From assembly GCF_014851395.1 (NCBI RefSeq), contig NW_024040817.1, forward strand, positions 22,998,269 to 23,062,268: DNA of 64,000 nt, given 5' to 3'. The notes below the pieces were generated by a model, which made no database searches, was not told the DNA's origin, and was given only the letters and a program-made list of their open reading frames with translations. Shown here one piece after another: positions 23,638-33,505 of the stretch. Origin of the DNA: Micropterus salmoides. Its lineage: Eukaryota > Chordata > Actinopteri > Centrarchiformes > Centrarchidae. Made by a program: the position numbers and the translations under genes. The number at the start of each line of letters is the position of its first letter. Position 1 is the first letter of the stretch.

Positions 23638-26615
23638 TCCAGCTACTGGCCTGCTGTGTACTTCCATGGTGTCTGGTAGAGTAGGATTTGATAATGCCAT
23701 GCAGCTCGATGCCACTGATTTACGGCTATCCTTGCTCAGTGCTGTGTGCCTGCTGTGCTCAAGCCGTTTTTATCTGGGCCAAACCCGCTCCTTGTCAAAT
23801 CATTTTTGCAATGGGGCCATACTGTGTATGTGTGTGTGTGTGTGTGCGCATGTGAGCATCCATAGGTGTACGTATGTATACATTTTTCAACACCACCACC
23901 TTTTCCCACAAGTTGCAAATCACAGAGCTCAGGATGAAGCCACAGCTGTAGACTAATGAGAAGTGCCTGCGCAGGTAACCACTGGTGTTATTGAAAATAT
24001 TTTTTCCACGCAGAGAGAACAAGAGATGCAAATGAATGCCAGAGAAGGGCTGCTCCGCTGTGCAGGGGGGAATCCATTGGTTTTGCAACTGTAACCATCG
24101 ATCACAAACACAACACATCTTTGTGATGTGATTTGTCTCCCCCTCCATGTGTGACTGGAACCCCTTTGTGGCTCTGAGGTGAATGCCCCACAGAGTGATT
24201 GCGCAATGTTTACCCTTGCATGAGATATCTATCACCTTCCACTGTGTGATGTTGGATCAAAGAGGCGCTGAGACAAACTGTATGTCAAATGTGGTAGTGG
24301 ATTAGTACTGGGACTCTGTGAGACTGTTGTGTTACTCACAGCTAGGAGCTGTTTTCCCTCATGGGTAAATGAATCCCCTTAATGATATTGCTCTGTGGCT
24401 TTAGGCAAAATCATCTGACTTTTTCTTTCTTTCTCTCCACGCTAGAAAAAAGGTATGACTTACTTTGTCATTGCTGACATTCTGCTGTTATATTTTCTAG
24501 TCTCTGTAGACAGATGAAGCCCCAGATCTGACAGTGTAGTTCAAGTTCACATGTATGTCTGCAATCAGAAAGAAAAGAGCCCCGTTTAATAATAGCTAAG
24601 GCTAAAATCCGAGCTATAGTGTTCATTAAAAGAACTAGGCGGATGTGTGGAGATCAAGAAGTATGGAAAACAGTTTCTATAATGACGGGAGAGACAAAAA
24701 AGAGGAGAAAGGTTACACAGGTAGAGCCCAGGATGAGGCAAAAGTGAGAAAGACTCTGCCACAAGTAACATGTGCGTGGGCAGATGCAAGGGTGTGGTTT
24801 CCATCGCCGCGCTCACCTAACAGATGTAGATTGTTGTCGTGTGAAGGGTGTAAGCAGGTGGTTGGACTTGTTCACACGAAAAGCACTCTACACACTGCGA
24901 AGCATTTGCACTTGATTCTACGTTATTTCAGCACGCACAAGTACTATGCTCCACACGCTCTGCAAAACTTTAAGATATGAGATTTTGTTCTGCAACTTTT
25001 CTTTAGTCCTCAAAATGTCAAATAAAAATAAGTACATGAATTAATGTACACGGAGTAGGAGGGTAGAACAATGGAAAAGCTACTTTTGGGATGTAATTTG
25101 AGAATGTACGGTTCAAAAGAAAGTGTTAATAGATAGAGCATTGATGTGATTCTTTTTCTGTACCAGAACTGTGTAGTAAGCAGTATCCTCTCTGGGAGCT
25201 ATATTACAAGTCTATACTTACTTATCTCTAGTCTGCGCTCCTCCTAAACCTTTTATGGTCATTTGAGACCGACCAAGCGATTTCCCCATTCTCATATTTT
25301 TCAATATGGCTTTTATTTTCCGCCAGCTTTGTTCTTCCAGATGATGCCAGAGAGCACAGAATTGCTCACTGATATAATCTGCTACAGGATGTGACATTTA
25401 ATGGTTTGTTTGTGTGTCTGTACGTGTTTATATTGCATGCATGTGCCCATGGGTGTGTGTATAGCCGTATATATTAAGACAAAGTGTTCTGCACGGGTGT
25501 ATAGGATGGGGGTAATAACTAGGAGGGATCTCTGTCTGTCCCAATACGTGGACACATACATCTTCAATCTCCTCCATTTCGCCACAGACTCCTGCTGCAT
25601 CCTAAACCACTGCATGGAGCTTTATTATATTTGTGCATCCAGTGTATAAAAAAGCAGAATGCACTTGGCTCCCTAATGGAGTGCTCCAGAACTGGGCAGG
25701 AGTGGCTACTGGCTTGTTTACCGACCAGCACTGCCTAGCAGCACACACCAACCACTTTTAATCCCAGGCAGCAGAGAGAGGGAGAGAAAGGCAAAGGTAC
25801 TTTGGAGACAGGAGACCAGCTTTTTATGTACATCATACCAAACTGTTTATCCAAAAGTAGAGGTAAAACCCATTATCTTGGAGATCATGTCTCTTTTACT
25901 CTCACTGAATCTCTCAACTCTCCATCACAACCTTGTCTCTTTTTCATACAGACACTGATGTTAACAGGCTTTTGACTTGCAGTATTCACAGATTAAATGC
26001 GCTATTTATTGCCAGCAGCACCACTCTGCTAAACCTTGCATCACTGTCTATCTTAAAGCAGTGTATTGACATATCATGTTACAAAGTGGATATGGTGATG
26101 TATTGATATAGCAAAAAATTGCCTGTTTACATATCCAACAGAAATAGAGCAACACTGGCAATAATTTATTTTTGGCAATCCAGTGTCCGTCCAATATTCA
26201 TATATGTAATGTTATATACAGTATATATATATAATGTTAGCTCTGCATTGGTCTCCACCAACACCTGAGAAGAAATTCTGGCTTTAAGCTGCTAAATGCT
26301 CTTTGTGGCAATATGCAATATCATTTGTGCTATGCTAATTGCATAAAATGAGCTGGAAAATACAAACCCTCTGTAGAGTTGAGAGGAACTGGAGAGTCAA
26401 GGTACAACTTCTTTAAGATACTGTAACACTTCATCATTTGACCCATTATCAATATAAACATAGTTATGAATGAATTTTTAAGTGAAACTAAATATCCAAA
26501 CAATGTTGGCACATGCATGTTTTCATCCTCCGTGCATTGTTGCAACAATGACCCCCTGAAAACAAATAATTTCCCAACACTGAGATTTTCTTGCTGTTTT
26601 CCATAAATCAACAAG
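23636..26615. other. Unique-looking non-coding DNA
   Basis: No exon could be supported. A short GT tract lies at 23827-23846. 23950-24240 is low-repeat with an octamer-type ATGCAAAT (about 24027) and may be regulatory; this is a guess. Open frames up to 146 codons (23795-24235, minus) show no domain and run through repeats. Confidence 0.35.
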
Positions 26616-26619
26616 ACTG

Positions 26620-26763
26620 TATGGCTGCAGCCTGGAGCCTCCCGTCTCATGCCCTCTCGTCTCATGCCCTCCCGTGTGGTGCCTTCCACTAGCTTCTACG
26701 GTGCAAAATAAAAACTCATGTCTGGTTCATTCTGTCTTCCTCGTACTTTGGTGTTTTTGAACT
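26620..26763 (+). repeat. Left arm of a 144-bp inverted repeat pair
   Basis: Begins TATGGCTGCAGCCTGGAGCC and pairs, inverted, with 27739-27882. It contains a small internal tandem of CTCATGCCCTC and an AATAAA-like A-rich block. Most of a 119-codon minus-strand ORF here is repeat. Confidence 0.8.
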
Positions 26764-27738
26764 GAATAGTTGTAACAATCATGCGAATGAATAAAATATC
26801 TGCTGCTTATCCTGTGTATGTGCCAACCCAATGACACACACACAAAATAGAATAGAATAAGTTTTGCAGTTGTCTGCAATTGTATTTGCAGCGATTTCCT
26901 CATCAAGTGTGGAAACAATATAGAATATATAAATAAAAACGAGTCTTGGAGTTTATTATTTTGTTCTTCATTATCACTGTCCTCCGCACATTGGCAGAAA
27001 TTGCTGCAGGATCCAGGGTGGGGAGCTTCAGAAGATATCTCCTGCAGCTCACCTCTTCCAACGTACTCTGTGTTTATAAGAAAAACAGAACAAAATCATA
27101 CTCTTGATCTGCTCTCATACAGTGTTTAGATTTGTTTTTAATTCACACAGTCTTTTGTTAGCAACAAGTGACTTGCTCAGCACATTAGACTGTGCCGTAT
27201 GCATGTGTTTGTTTTTAAAAAAGACACTGATGTGTTCCTTAGGTAAAATCAAAGAAAGAAACCACTAAAGTCTGTTATCATAAATTGCTATAGGTAACAA
27301 ATTAGTGTTGAGCTAATATTCGCTAACAAACGTCTAATTGAAACGCTGTTGCAGTTTAAAGCGTTAAAGTCATCGCAGGTTTCATCAAATACGTTAACGT
27401 CAGGGACACAACAATAACACCCAGAAATCTGCGAAGTATATCTATGGCCAAAATCGTAATTTAAGAGTTTATATGTTTTTAATTGATTGCATGAATGAAC
27501 TCACCCTTGACTCCAACACTTTTTCCTTCTGCTACTGCTGCTTCTTCTCTTGATAAAGACCAGATTGCAAACAACATTTAGGTGCATACCGACATCTACT
27601 GTACAGGAGTGTGTAACACACACATAATTCGTGATTTCCATTTTGAAAGTTGAAACTGCGTTTAAAACAATCTTTCTATCAGATTGCTGGAATAGCATTA
27701 TAATAACATTATCATTAGCATGACAGTCTTCATTTATC

Positions 27739-27882
27739 AGTTCAAAAACATCAAAGAACGAGGTAGAAACAGGGAACAAGACGCAAGCTTTTATTTTGAA
27801 ATGTAGAAACTAGCAGAAGGCACCAGGTGGGAGGGTATGAGACAAGAGGGCATGAGACGGGAGGCTCCAGGCTGCAGCCATA
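27739..27882 (-). repeat. Right arm of the 144-bp inverted repeat pair
   Basis: Reverse-complement partner of 26620-26763. Identity is near perfect over the outer 50 bases and falls inwards, with homology ending in a TTTTTGAACT block. About 975 bp lie between the arms. Equal arm lengths suggest two inverted insertions of one short element or one foldback element. Confidence 0.8.
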
Positions 27883-29126
27883 CCCACAGAGTTAGCTAGC
27901 CCTGATCCTGTACCATAGACAACGTATTAGTTTTTCTGCATACTTTATTTTCCTTTCAGTCACTAATTTGCTCATTATATTTGATTTGGGAAAAGTGTTC
28001 AAAAACGACCTTACTGAATGGTAGGAAATCATCTCAGACTTTGAAACTAGAGTAAAAACAAAATCATTGTCAGGCAAAGGAGAAGTTACCAAGCATAACA
28101 AAGTTTTTAAAAGTGATTTGTATTGACTTTAATGAAAGAAACCTTTATCTGTTGAAATTATATTAGTTACTTTGCACCCACCTATTTTTCTTGTCCTGCC
28201 ATCTGGTGGGAAAATTTTCATAGTAATAGTAATTTGTAGTCTATGGTCCTGGAGTAAGGCTAGCAGCTAGCTAGACAACAGATACCGTTCAACAACTAAT
28301 GCCAACAGATAGTAAACAGTATCCAGAATCTCCTAGTTAATAGATTTAAACCAGGACCCCACTAAGTGGCTAAGTAGCCACTTGTCTTGCCAGTCTGTGA
28401 AAACACAGCATTAGGTCAACAGCCAAAGTGTGACTGACAGTGCTATCCAACAAAGAAAAGCAATGGTTATCCGTGTTTGTCCTTGCCATTGACTGCTTTC
28501 TTTTTTGACTGTAATTCGAATGCCGAATTTCTTTTTTGTTTTTTATCTGGAGCATCAGAAACTTTTCTTTGGTTTTCCCTCTGCCATACTCCTAGTTGCT
28601 GTAGCCATCTCTGTCGCTACGGTTGCCCCAGAGCCATGTAGGGAGAGAGTTGCTTCATCTCTGGTCAATTTCAATTCAAGTGACTTTATTGGCATGGACC
28701 ATTTCTTAACAGCAATAGCGGATCGTAGAGCTCTCTACATGGTTCTGGGATGCACCACCTTCATCTCTGGCAACCCAATCATTGCTGGTTGGCGTAAAAC
28801 ACATCAACCAAATTTTGCCACAGACACCAGATTTAAAGGCGATGGTATATACTGCAAAATACAGAGATATTTCACTGGTAGTGATAGGTTAATTAGCATT
28901 ATGTGAGATTGTTTGGTGAGGGCTTTAATATAACAGATGTTCATTTTTATGCAAATGTGTCAATAAAGTTAATTTGTGGCTTCTCTAAGCTGCAACCTGC
29001 AACATTGGTTCCCCTCATGTATCATGATTTTGGAGGTTTTCAGCAAACAAAAAGCACAATTGTGGCCCCCACATATAAGCTCTCCCATCTTGAGAGGGAT
29101 TCAATGGAGAAATACATTAACGACTC
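27883..29126. other. Non-genic; repeat-like from 28660
   Basis: CAATTTCAATTCAAGTGACTTTATTGGCATGG at 28663-28694 has the look of a fish LINE-derived repeat. The 133-codon + ORF at 28505-28906 spans this block and shows no host domain. Confidence 0.35.
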
Positions 29127-29162
29127 GGCGGATTAGACCTGCAGCCGCAGGTCTAATCCGCC
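29127..29162. repeat. GC-rich perfect hairpin (16-bp arms, AGCC loop)
   Basis: GGCGGATTAGACCTGC and GCAGGTCTAATCCGCC are exact complements separated by four bases. It lies just before the LINE RT fragment. A terminator-like or transposon-end structure is possible; no T-run follows. Confidence 0.85.
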
Positions 29163-29166
29163 CCCC

Positions 29167-29860
29167 TTCTTCTTAGGAAAAAGTACCCCTGCAAAGCAGC
29201 TGGGCCGTACTCTGTCTCCCCATCCACCCTGATGTACTGTGCTAATCAGCTGTCTCTGGTGTTCATGGACATACAGTATTTAACACCTTACTGGAGACAT
29301 GCCATGTGCCAGCCTTCTTCAAATCCACCACCATCATTCCTGTCCCCCAAAAAAACAAGGACCACAGGGCTTACTATCTACAGATCCGTTGCCCTGACCT
29401 ATGTCGTTTTTTGAACACCATATGTTCAAATCCATCACAAACCCATGCCTGGACCCCCTGCAGTTCGCCTACAGAGCCAACAGGTGTGTAGACAATGCAG
29501 TAAACGTGGCCCCTTTACTACATCATCTAGCACTTGGACTCTTCAGGAACTTATGGCATGTTTGTAAATTTCAGTTTTGCTTTTAACACCATCATCCCGG
29601 CTATGCTGTAGGACAAGTTCTCCCAGCTGAGCGTGCCTGACTCCACCTGCAGGTGGATCACAGACTTCCTGTCTGACAGGAAGCAGCATGTGAAGCTGGG
29701 AAAACATGTCTTTGACTCCAGGACCATCAGCACCGGTTCACCTCAAGGCTGCGTTCTTTCCCCTGTGCACCATCAGCTGCACCTCCAGTCACCAGTCTGC
29801 CAGAGACAAGGGCAGACTGCAGCATATCATCTGCTGCAAACTATCATCCCTCAATTACCT
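29167..29860 (+). pseudogene. LINE reverse transcriptase fragment, frameshifted
   Basis: Pieces in different frames line up with the RT of a CR1-like fish LINE: KAAGPYSVSPSTLMYCANQL, FKSTTIIPVPQKNK, LDPLQFAYRANRCVDNAV, a degenerate FNTIIPA block, CRWITDFLSDRKQHVKLGKH and ISTGSPQGCVLSP. These are RT regions from before the palm to just before the FADD catalytic box, which is missing. The 5' endonuclease part and the 3' end are absent. Several frameshifts and stops show a dead copy. Confidence 0.8.
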
Positions 29861-29907
29861 ATTTTCCTCCAGGACTCTGAGGTGATGGAAATAAATCTGA
29901 TTCAGAT

Positions 29908-30500
29908 TCCTCACCAGTTGGAGCAGTTTTATTCATTTTAAAAAGAAAGACACAACCCTTTGCCCATGCATTGATTATCTTGGCCTCAATGCGATAACTG
30001 TAAAGAATAAGTACTCTCTTCCCCTGATTGATCTGGCTTACGAACCCCTGTGTCACGCCACTGTATTCTCCAAACCAGACCTCCGTAATGCCTATCACCT
30101 CATTTGCATATTTGGTCATGCCATTGAGACTCACTAACGCCCAAACTGTTTTTCAAGCTCTGGTCAATGGTGTCGTCAGAGACACGCTCAACAACTTCAT
30201 CTTTGTCCATAATTTTCTTTCAAAACATGGAGGAACATGTCCAACATGTCAGGTCGTTAACTTTTATCGCCAGTTCCTCAGGGATTAGTGTAAAGTATCT
30301 GCCCCTCTCACTCAGCTCACCTCTCCAACCATTCCCTTTATCCGGAGTACAGAGGTAATTGCATCATTTAACAAACTTAAGTAACTATTCCTCTGCTCCT
30401 GTGCTAACACATTGCAATTCCACACTGCAATTTAATGTTGAAGTTGATGCATCTGAATCTGGTGTGGGGACAGTTCTTTCCCAACGGTTTCCCATGAACA
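29908..30500 (+). pseudogene. Ty3/Gypsy pol relic: reverse transcriptase to start of RNase H
   Basis: Frames spliced by indels read a Gypsy RT: KKDTTLCPCIDYLGLNAITV, PLIDLAYEPL, TVFSKPDLRNAYHLI, RLTNAQTVFQALVNGVV, an EEHVQHV block, NFYRQFLRD and VEVDASESGVGTVLSQR, the last being the RNase H start. The catalytic YLDD segment is damaged, the thumb/connection is shortened, and several stops are present. The relic breaks off where the DIRS element begins; integrase remnants continue at 32395. It is a decayed retrotransposon copy and is not expressible as it stands. Confidence 0.8.
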
Positions 30501-30879
30501 ACAAACGGTAGTTACGTACTGTAACTCCAGATTCTATGAATATAGGCTTCGCCCTCTAAGGCTATCGCTGTTGGGTTTACCCCTACAAGCGCCTGTACGG
30601 CACTGAGAAAAGTTGTCTACGCCCACCCACAGTGTGGGCCTCTCCTACGTCCGCACCTTGTATATATACACAACGGCTAGACCTAGCCTTCAGCTCCAAA
30701 ATGCCTTTTCTTCATCAACGAGAATGAGAACCAAGGTCCAGTGAGGCCTTCAATTTAGAGAGCTGTGCCTATACTCATAGAATCTGGAGTTCCAGCACGT
30801 AACTACCGTTCTATTTCGTATAGGTTTCGCCCTCTAAGGCTATCGCTATTGGGTTAGAGGCGAAGTAAGGAACAGCGAT

Positions 30880-31627
30880 CAAGCGCCGTGCCGTCTCTGT
30901 CTAAACTGGTCGACACGCAGGCGGATGAACCACCGCTGCAATGCTCCACACCTCATGTACAGGAGGCCCAGGGGGACCACCACGTGAGCACACATCATAA
31001 GGCCCAGAAGCCTCATGATAGACAGATCTGTCACCACTGCCCGTGGGACAACACGGCGGAGCAGCTCCACCAGAGCCTCCACCCTCTCCTGAGAGAGTAC
31101 AGCACTACACAATGGTAGGTTAGCCGCTGGGAGGGGAGAGGGGCACTCTTCTTCCAGTTCACCGTGAAACCCAGGCGAGACAGGTGTGCAACTAGCTGGG
31201 CTGTCTGCATCACCACCTCATCCCGGGACCGCGCCAGGAACAACAGGTTGTCCACATAAAACAGGACCCTGATGCCCAACCGCCACAGCGGCTCCAGGGC
31301 TGTCTCGACACACTTGGAGAAAGTGTGCAGGGCCAAGGAATAATCGAAGGGCATGCGGTTGTATTGGGACTGGGCACCCCAGAAGGAGAACCGCCGGAAC
31401 TTCCTGTGACCTGGGTTGATGGGAACATGAAAGTACGTGTCCTTCAGGTCGATGGATGTGAGCCAGTCTCCCTGATGGACACACTCCAGCACCTGTTTCA
31501 CTATTAACATGCGAAAAGGTCTCTCCATAATCGCTTTGTTGAACAGAGCAGCGGCCACTGGCTCTGCAGAGGCAGTGGGAGGGAGAGGTCTGCTTCTGAC
31601 TTTGGAGCCGGGCTGCATGAAGGCCAT
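30880..31627 (-). pseudogene. DIRS reverse transcriptase / early RNase H fragment
   Basis: Minus-strand reading gives MLIVKQVLECVHQGDWLTSI, DLKDTYFHVPINPGHRKFRR, YNRMPFDYSLALHTFSKCVE, GIRVLFYVDNLLFLARSRDE and LVAHLSRLGFTVNWKKSAPL, in the order of DIRS RT motifs. The catalytic box reads YVDN instead of the usual Y-x-D-D, so the second catalytic aspartate is lost. A frame change near 31110 continues into VEALVELLRRVVPRAVVTDL and GLLYMRCGALQRWFIRLRVD, the start of the following RNase H region, then ends at the internal complementary region. Confidence 0.8.
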
Positions 31628-31635
31628 CCGGCCAG

Positions 31636-32020
31636 CTAAAAAGCCCCCTCGAGGCTGGAATCACCCCCTTGCAAGCCAGCATCCACCGAAGATTGGAAAG
31701 GGGGAAGCGGGGAGCCGCTGGGAGACCCTTGGTTGGAGAGAGCGGAGTCATCCGACTCCTGCTCATCCAGCAACGGCATTCCTATGGCTTCGTCCAGAAA
31801 GTGTGTGGGCTGCCAGACCTCCACATCTTGAACGGCGAAATTACTCGCCCGGCCTTGCCGCTCCACAGGAGAGAGGAGTGCGCAGAACGGGCAGTGTTCT
31901 CTGGACCAAGGCACGCCTCGGATCGAGGATGGAAGTCCCCCAGCACGATGCTGGCAAGGAGGAAGACATGGATTTCTTGTTTTGCTCTGGTAAGAAAATC
32001 TTCACTCTTTAGACAGCTCA
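31636..32020 (-). pseudogene. DIRS 5' ORF remnant (gag-like)
   Basis: A 92-codon minus-strand frame (31914-31636) with Ser/Pro/Asp-rich content precedes the RT in the element's reading direction, the position of the DIRS gag-like ORF. Sequence recognition is weak; the call rests mainly on position. Confidence 0.4.
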
Positions 32021-32210
32021 GTGCTGAAGAAAAATGGGAGCCAAAGGCTAGGTCTCACTGTTGTACATATACAAGGTGCAGATGTAGGAGAGGCCCATGC
32101 TGTGGGTGGGCGTACACAACTTTTCTCAGTGCCGTGCAGGCGCGCGTAGGGGTAAACCCAATAACGGTAGCCTTAGAGGGCGAAGCCCATACAAAATAGA
32201 ACTGCTCAAA

Positions 32211-32394
32211 ACATTTTTTTCTAAATTAACTTAATAAAGAAACTAAACGAAATGCAACCATTTATCGGGTCGGGCTTGGGCTGAGAATTCTGATAAGCTG
32301 TCGGACACAGGCCAGGCTCGGAGGGTCTCGGGTCAGGGCTGGGCTAGGGCCTAGATTTGAAGCCGGTGAAGGGCTACAGCACGTAACCCTGCAT
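32211..32394. repeat. G/C-word repeat fragment
   Basis: TATCGGGTCGGGCTTGGGCT and CTCGGAGGGTCTCGGGTCAG blocks resemble a fish DNA-transposon terminus rich in CGGG words. It lies between DIRS and the Gypsy integrase remnant, so it is a further insertion or replaced Gypsy sequence. Confidence 0.35.
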
Positions 32395-32560
32395 CCTGGT
32401 CCAAGCAACTAGCCTGGGCCAAATGTGCTCATAACTCCCTTTCCATTGCAGCTACAGGTATGTGAACATGAATAGGTGGTCCCCTCAGTTCAGGCCAACA
32501 GCCGCCAGTGCCGAAAAGCTCTTGGCCGAGTTATGTATAGTGTTTTGCCCTTTTTGGATT
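32395..32560 (+). pseudogene. Ty3/Gypsy integrase C-terminal remnant
   Basis: The + strand reads WSKQLAWAKCAHNSLSIAAT followed, after a frame change, by VVPSVQANSRQCRKALGRV. These match the end of the Gypsy integrase core and the region after it. It is probably the downstream part of the relic at 29908-30500, now split from it by DIRS and a deletion. Confidence 0.6.
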
Positions 32561-33254
32561 TCTCGCTAATTTGTTTCTTCTCTGTGCTACAGTATTCTGG
32601 TGCCAGTGTCTTTCACTGCCACAACAGGACCACCATTGCTATGCCACCCTCTCCTCTCTGCCTGCCTCCTACCTTCAATAGCCACACTACCAATGGGATG
32701 ATCAGATAACAATACAGTTAACTTATATTTTCTTGCAAATATGTTCCTAAAAACAGCAGTAAAGTAAGTAAGTAAATTTGTATCTTCTTCAAGCTGCAAG
32801 GTGTGTTTTTCCTCAACTGACACGAAAGGAGCTCTCCAAGGGCATAAAACAACAATATCATTTGTGCCATTTTTTTCTGCAGTGGGAGCTTGAGACACTC
32901 ATGTTCAATTGAATCTGTTGTGTTTGTAGTTGATGTATGTGGGGAGCGGGCCTTCCCAAATGGATTAATACTATAACCAGTTCCAGATGGCTGCAACATC
33001 TTGTTCCCCTTCCTGCGATCGTTTTAATGCTTTATTGATTGCTGTTGTCCAGGGAACCAAACCTGCATGCAGTGCTGCTGGACTTCCTTTCACACACATC
33101 ATTCTCCACCATTCCCACACTCTCCCATCCATAAACCCACAATCCATTTTTCATGGTGCTCTAGCATGATTATGCCATGAGCTGATTGGCCACACCTTTC
33201 ATCCTCTCACATTGAAGGGACGGTGAAGCACACCTGGGGGCAAAATGGAAATGG
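32561..33254. other. Non-genic
   Basis: No domain or repeat end recognised; overlapping minus ORFs of 93-103 codons have no similarity I can name. Confidence 0.3.
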
Positions 33255-33505
33255 ATGTGATATAAACACTAAGGGCACTATTTTAACGTGCAAACACTTT
33301 GACCATTGCAAAGTGGTAGGTCTTGGGCGCACAGACTGTGTGGGCGTCTCCAAGTGCACATGCTATTTTGGTATATGTCTGTGCAGCAGAGCAAAGTACC
33401 CTGAATGGTGCTTTAAAAGTTGAATATAGATCAGAGGGTGTAGTGATTAATAGATACCATCTTATCACCGGTCTCTGAAACACTTCATGCTTCGCCAATC
33501 ACGCT
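33255..33505. repeat. Ancient dispersed repeat copy
   Basis: GGGCACTATTTTAACGTGCA, AAGTGGTAGGTCTTGGGCGC and CCAATCACGC words resemble a common fish repeat based on GGGCCCTATTTTAACG. Termini not resolved. Confidence 0.45.

Larger units (their letters stand above)
30508..32210 (-). mobile_element. DIRS-type retrotransposon, internally deleted, minus strand
   Basis: Inverted terminal repeats: about 30540-30720 (GGCTTCGCCCTCTAAGGCTA at 30545-30564) and its inverted partner at about 32020-32205 (TAGCCTTAGAGGGCGAAGCC at 32168-32187). Near the left end, 30780-30855 holds an inverted copy of the terminus joined to a direct one, the internal complementary region typical of DIRS elements and located, as expected, beside the element's 3' end. 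Between them lies a minus-strand RT/RNase H portion. At about 1.7 kb the copy lacks the tyrosine recombinase and methyltransferase-like parts of full elements. It appears inserted into the Gypsy relic. Confidence 0.8.

Noticed and set aside
23795..24235. 146-codon minus ORF
   Set aside because: Its end is a CA-tract translation and the rest has no recognisable domain.
28505..28906. 133-codon + ORF with a hydrophobic start resembling a signal peptide
   Set aside because: It passes through a LINE-like repeat block (28663-28694), lacks any domain, and has no splice or promoter support.
31509..32199. 167- and 176-codon + ORFs
   Set aside because: They are the antisense of the DIRS element, whose minus strand carries the recognisable RT motifs.
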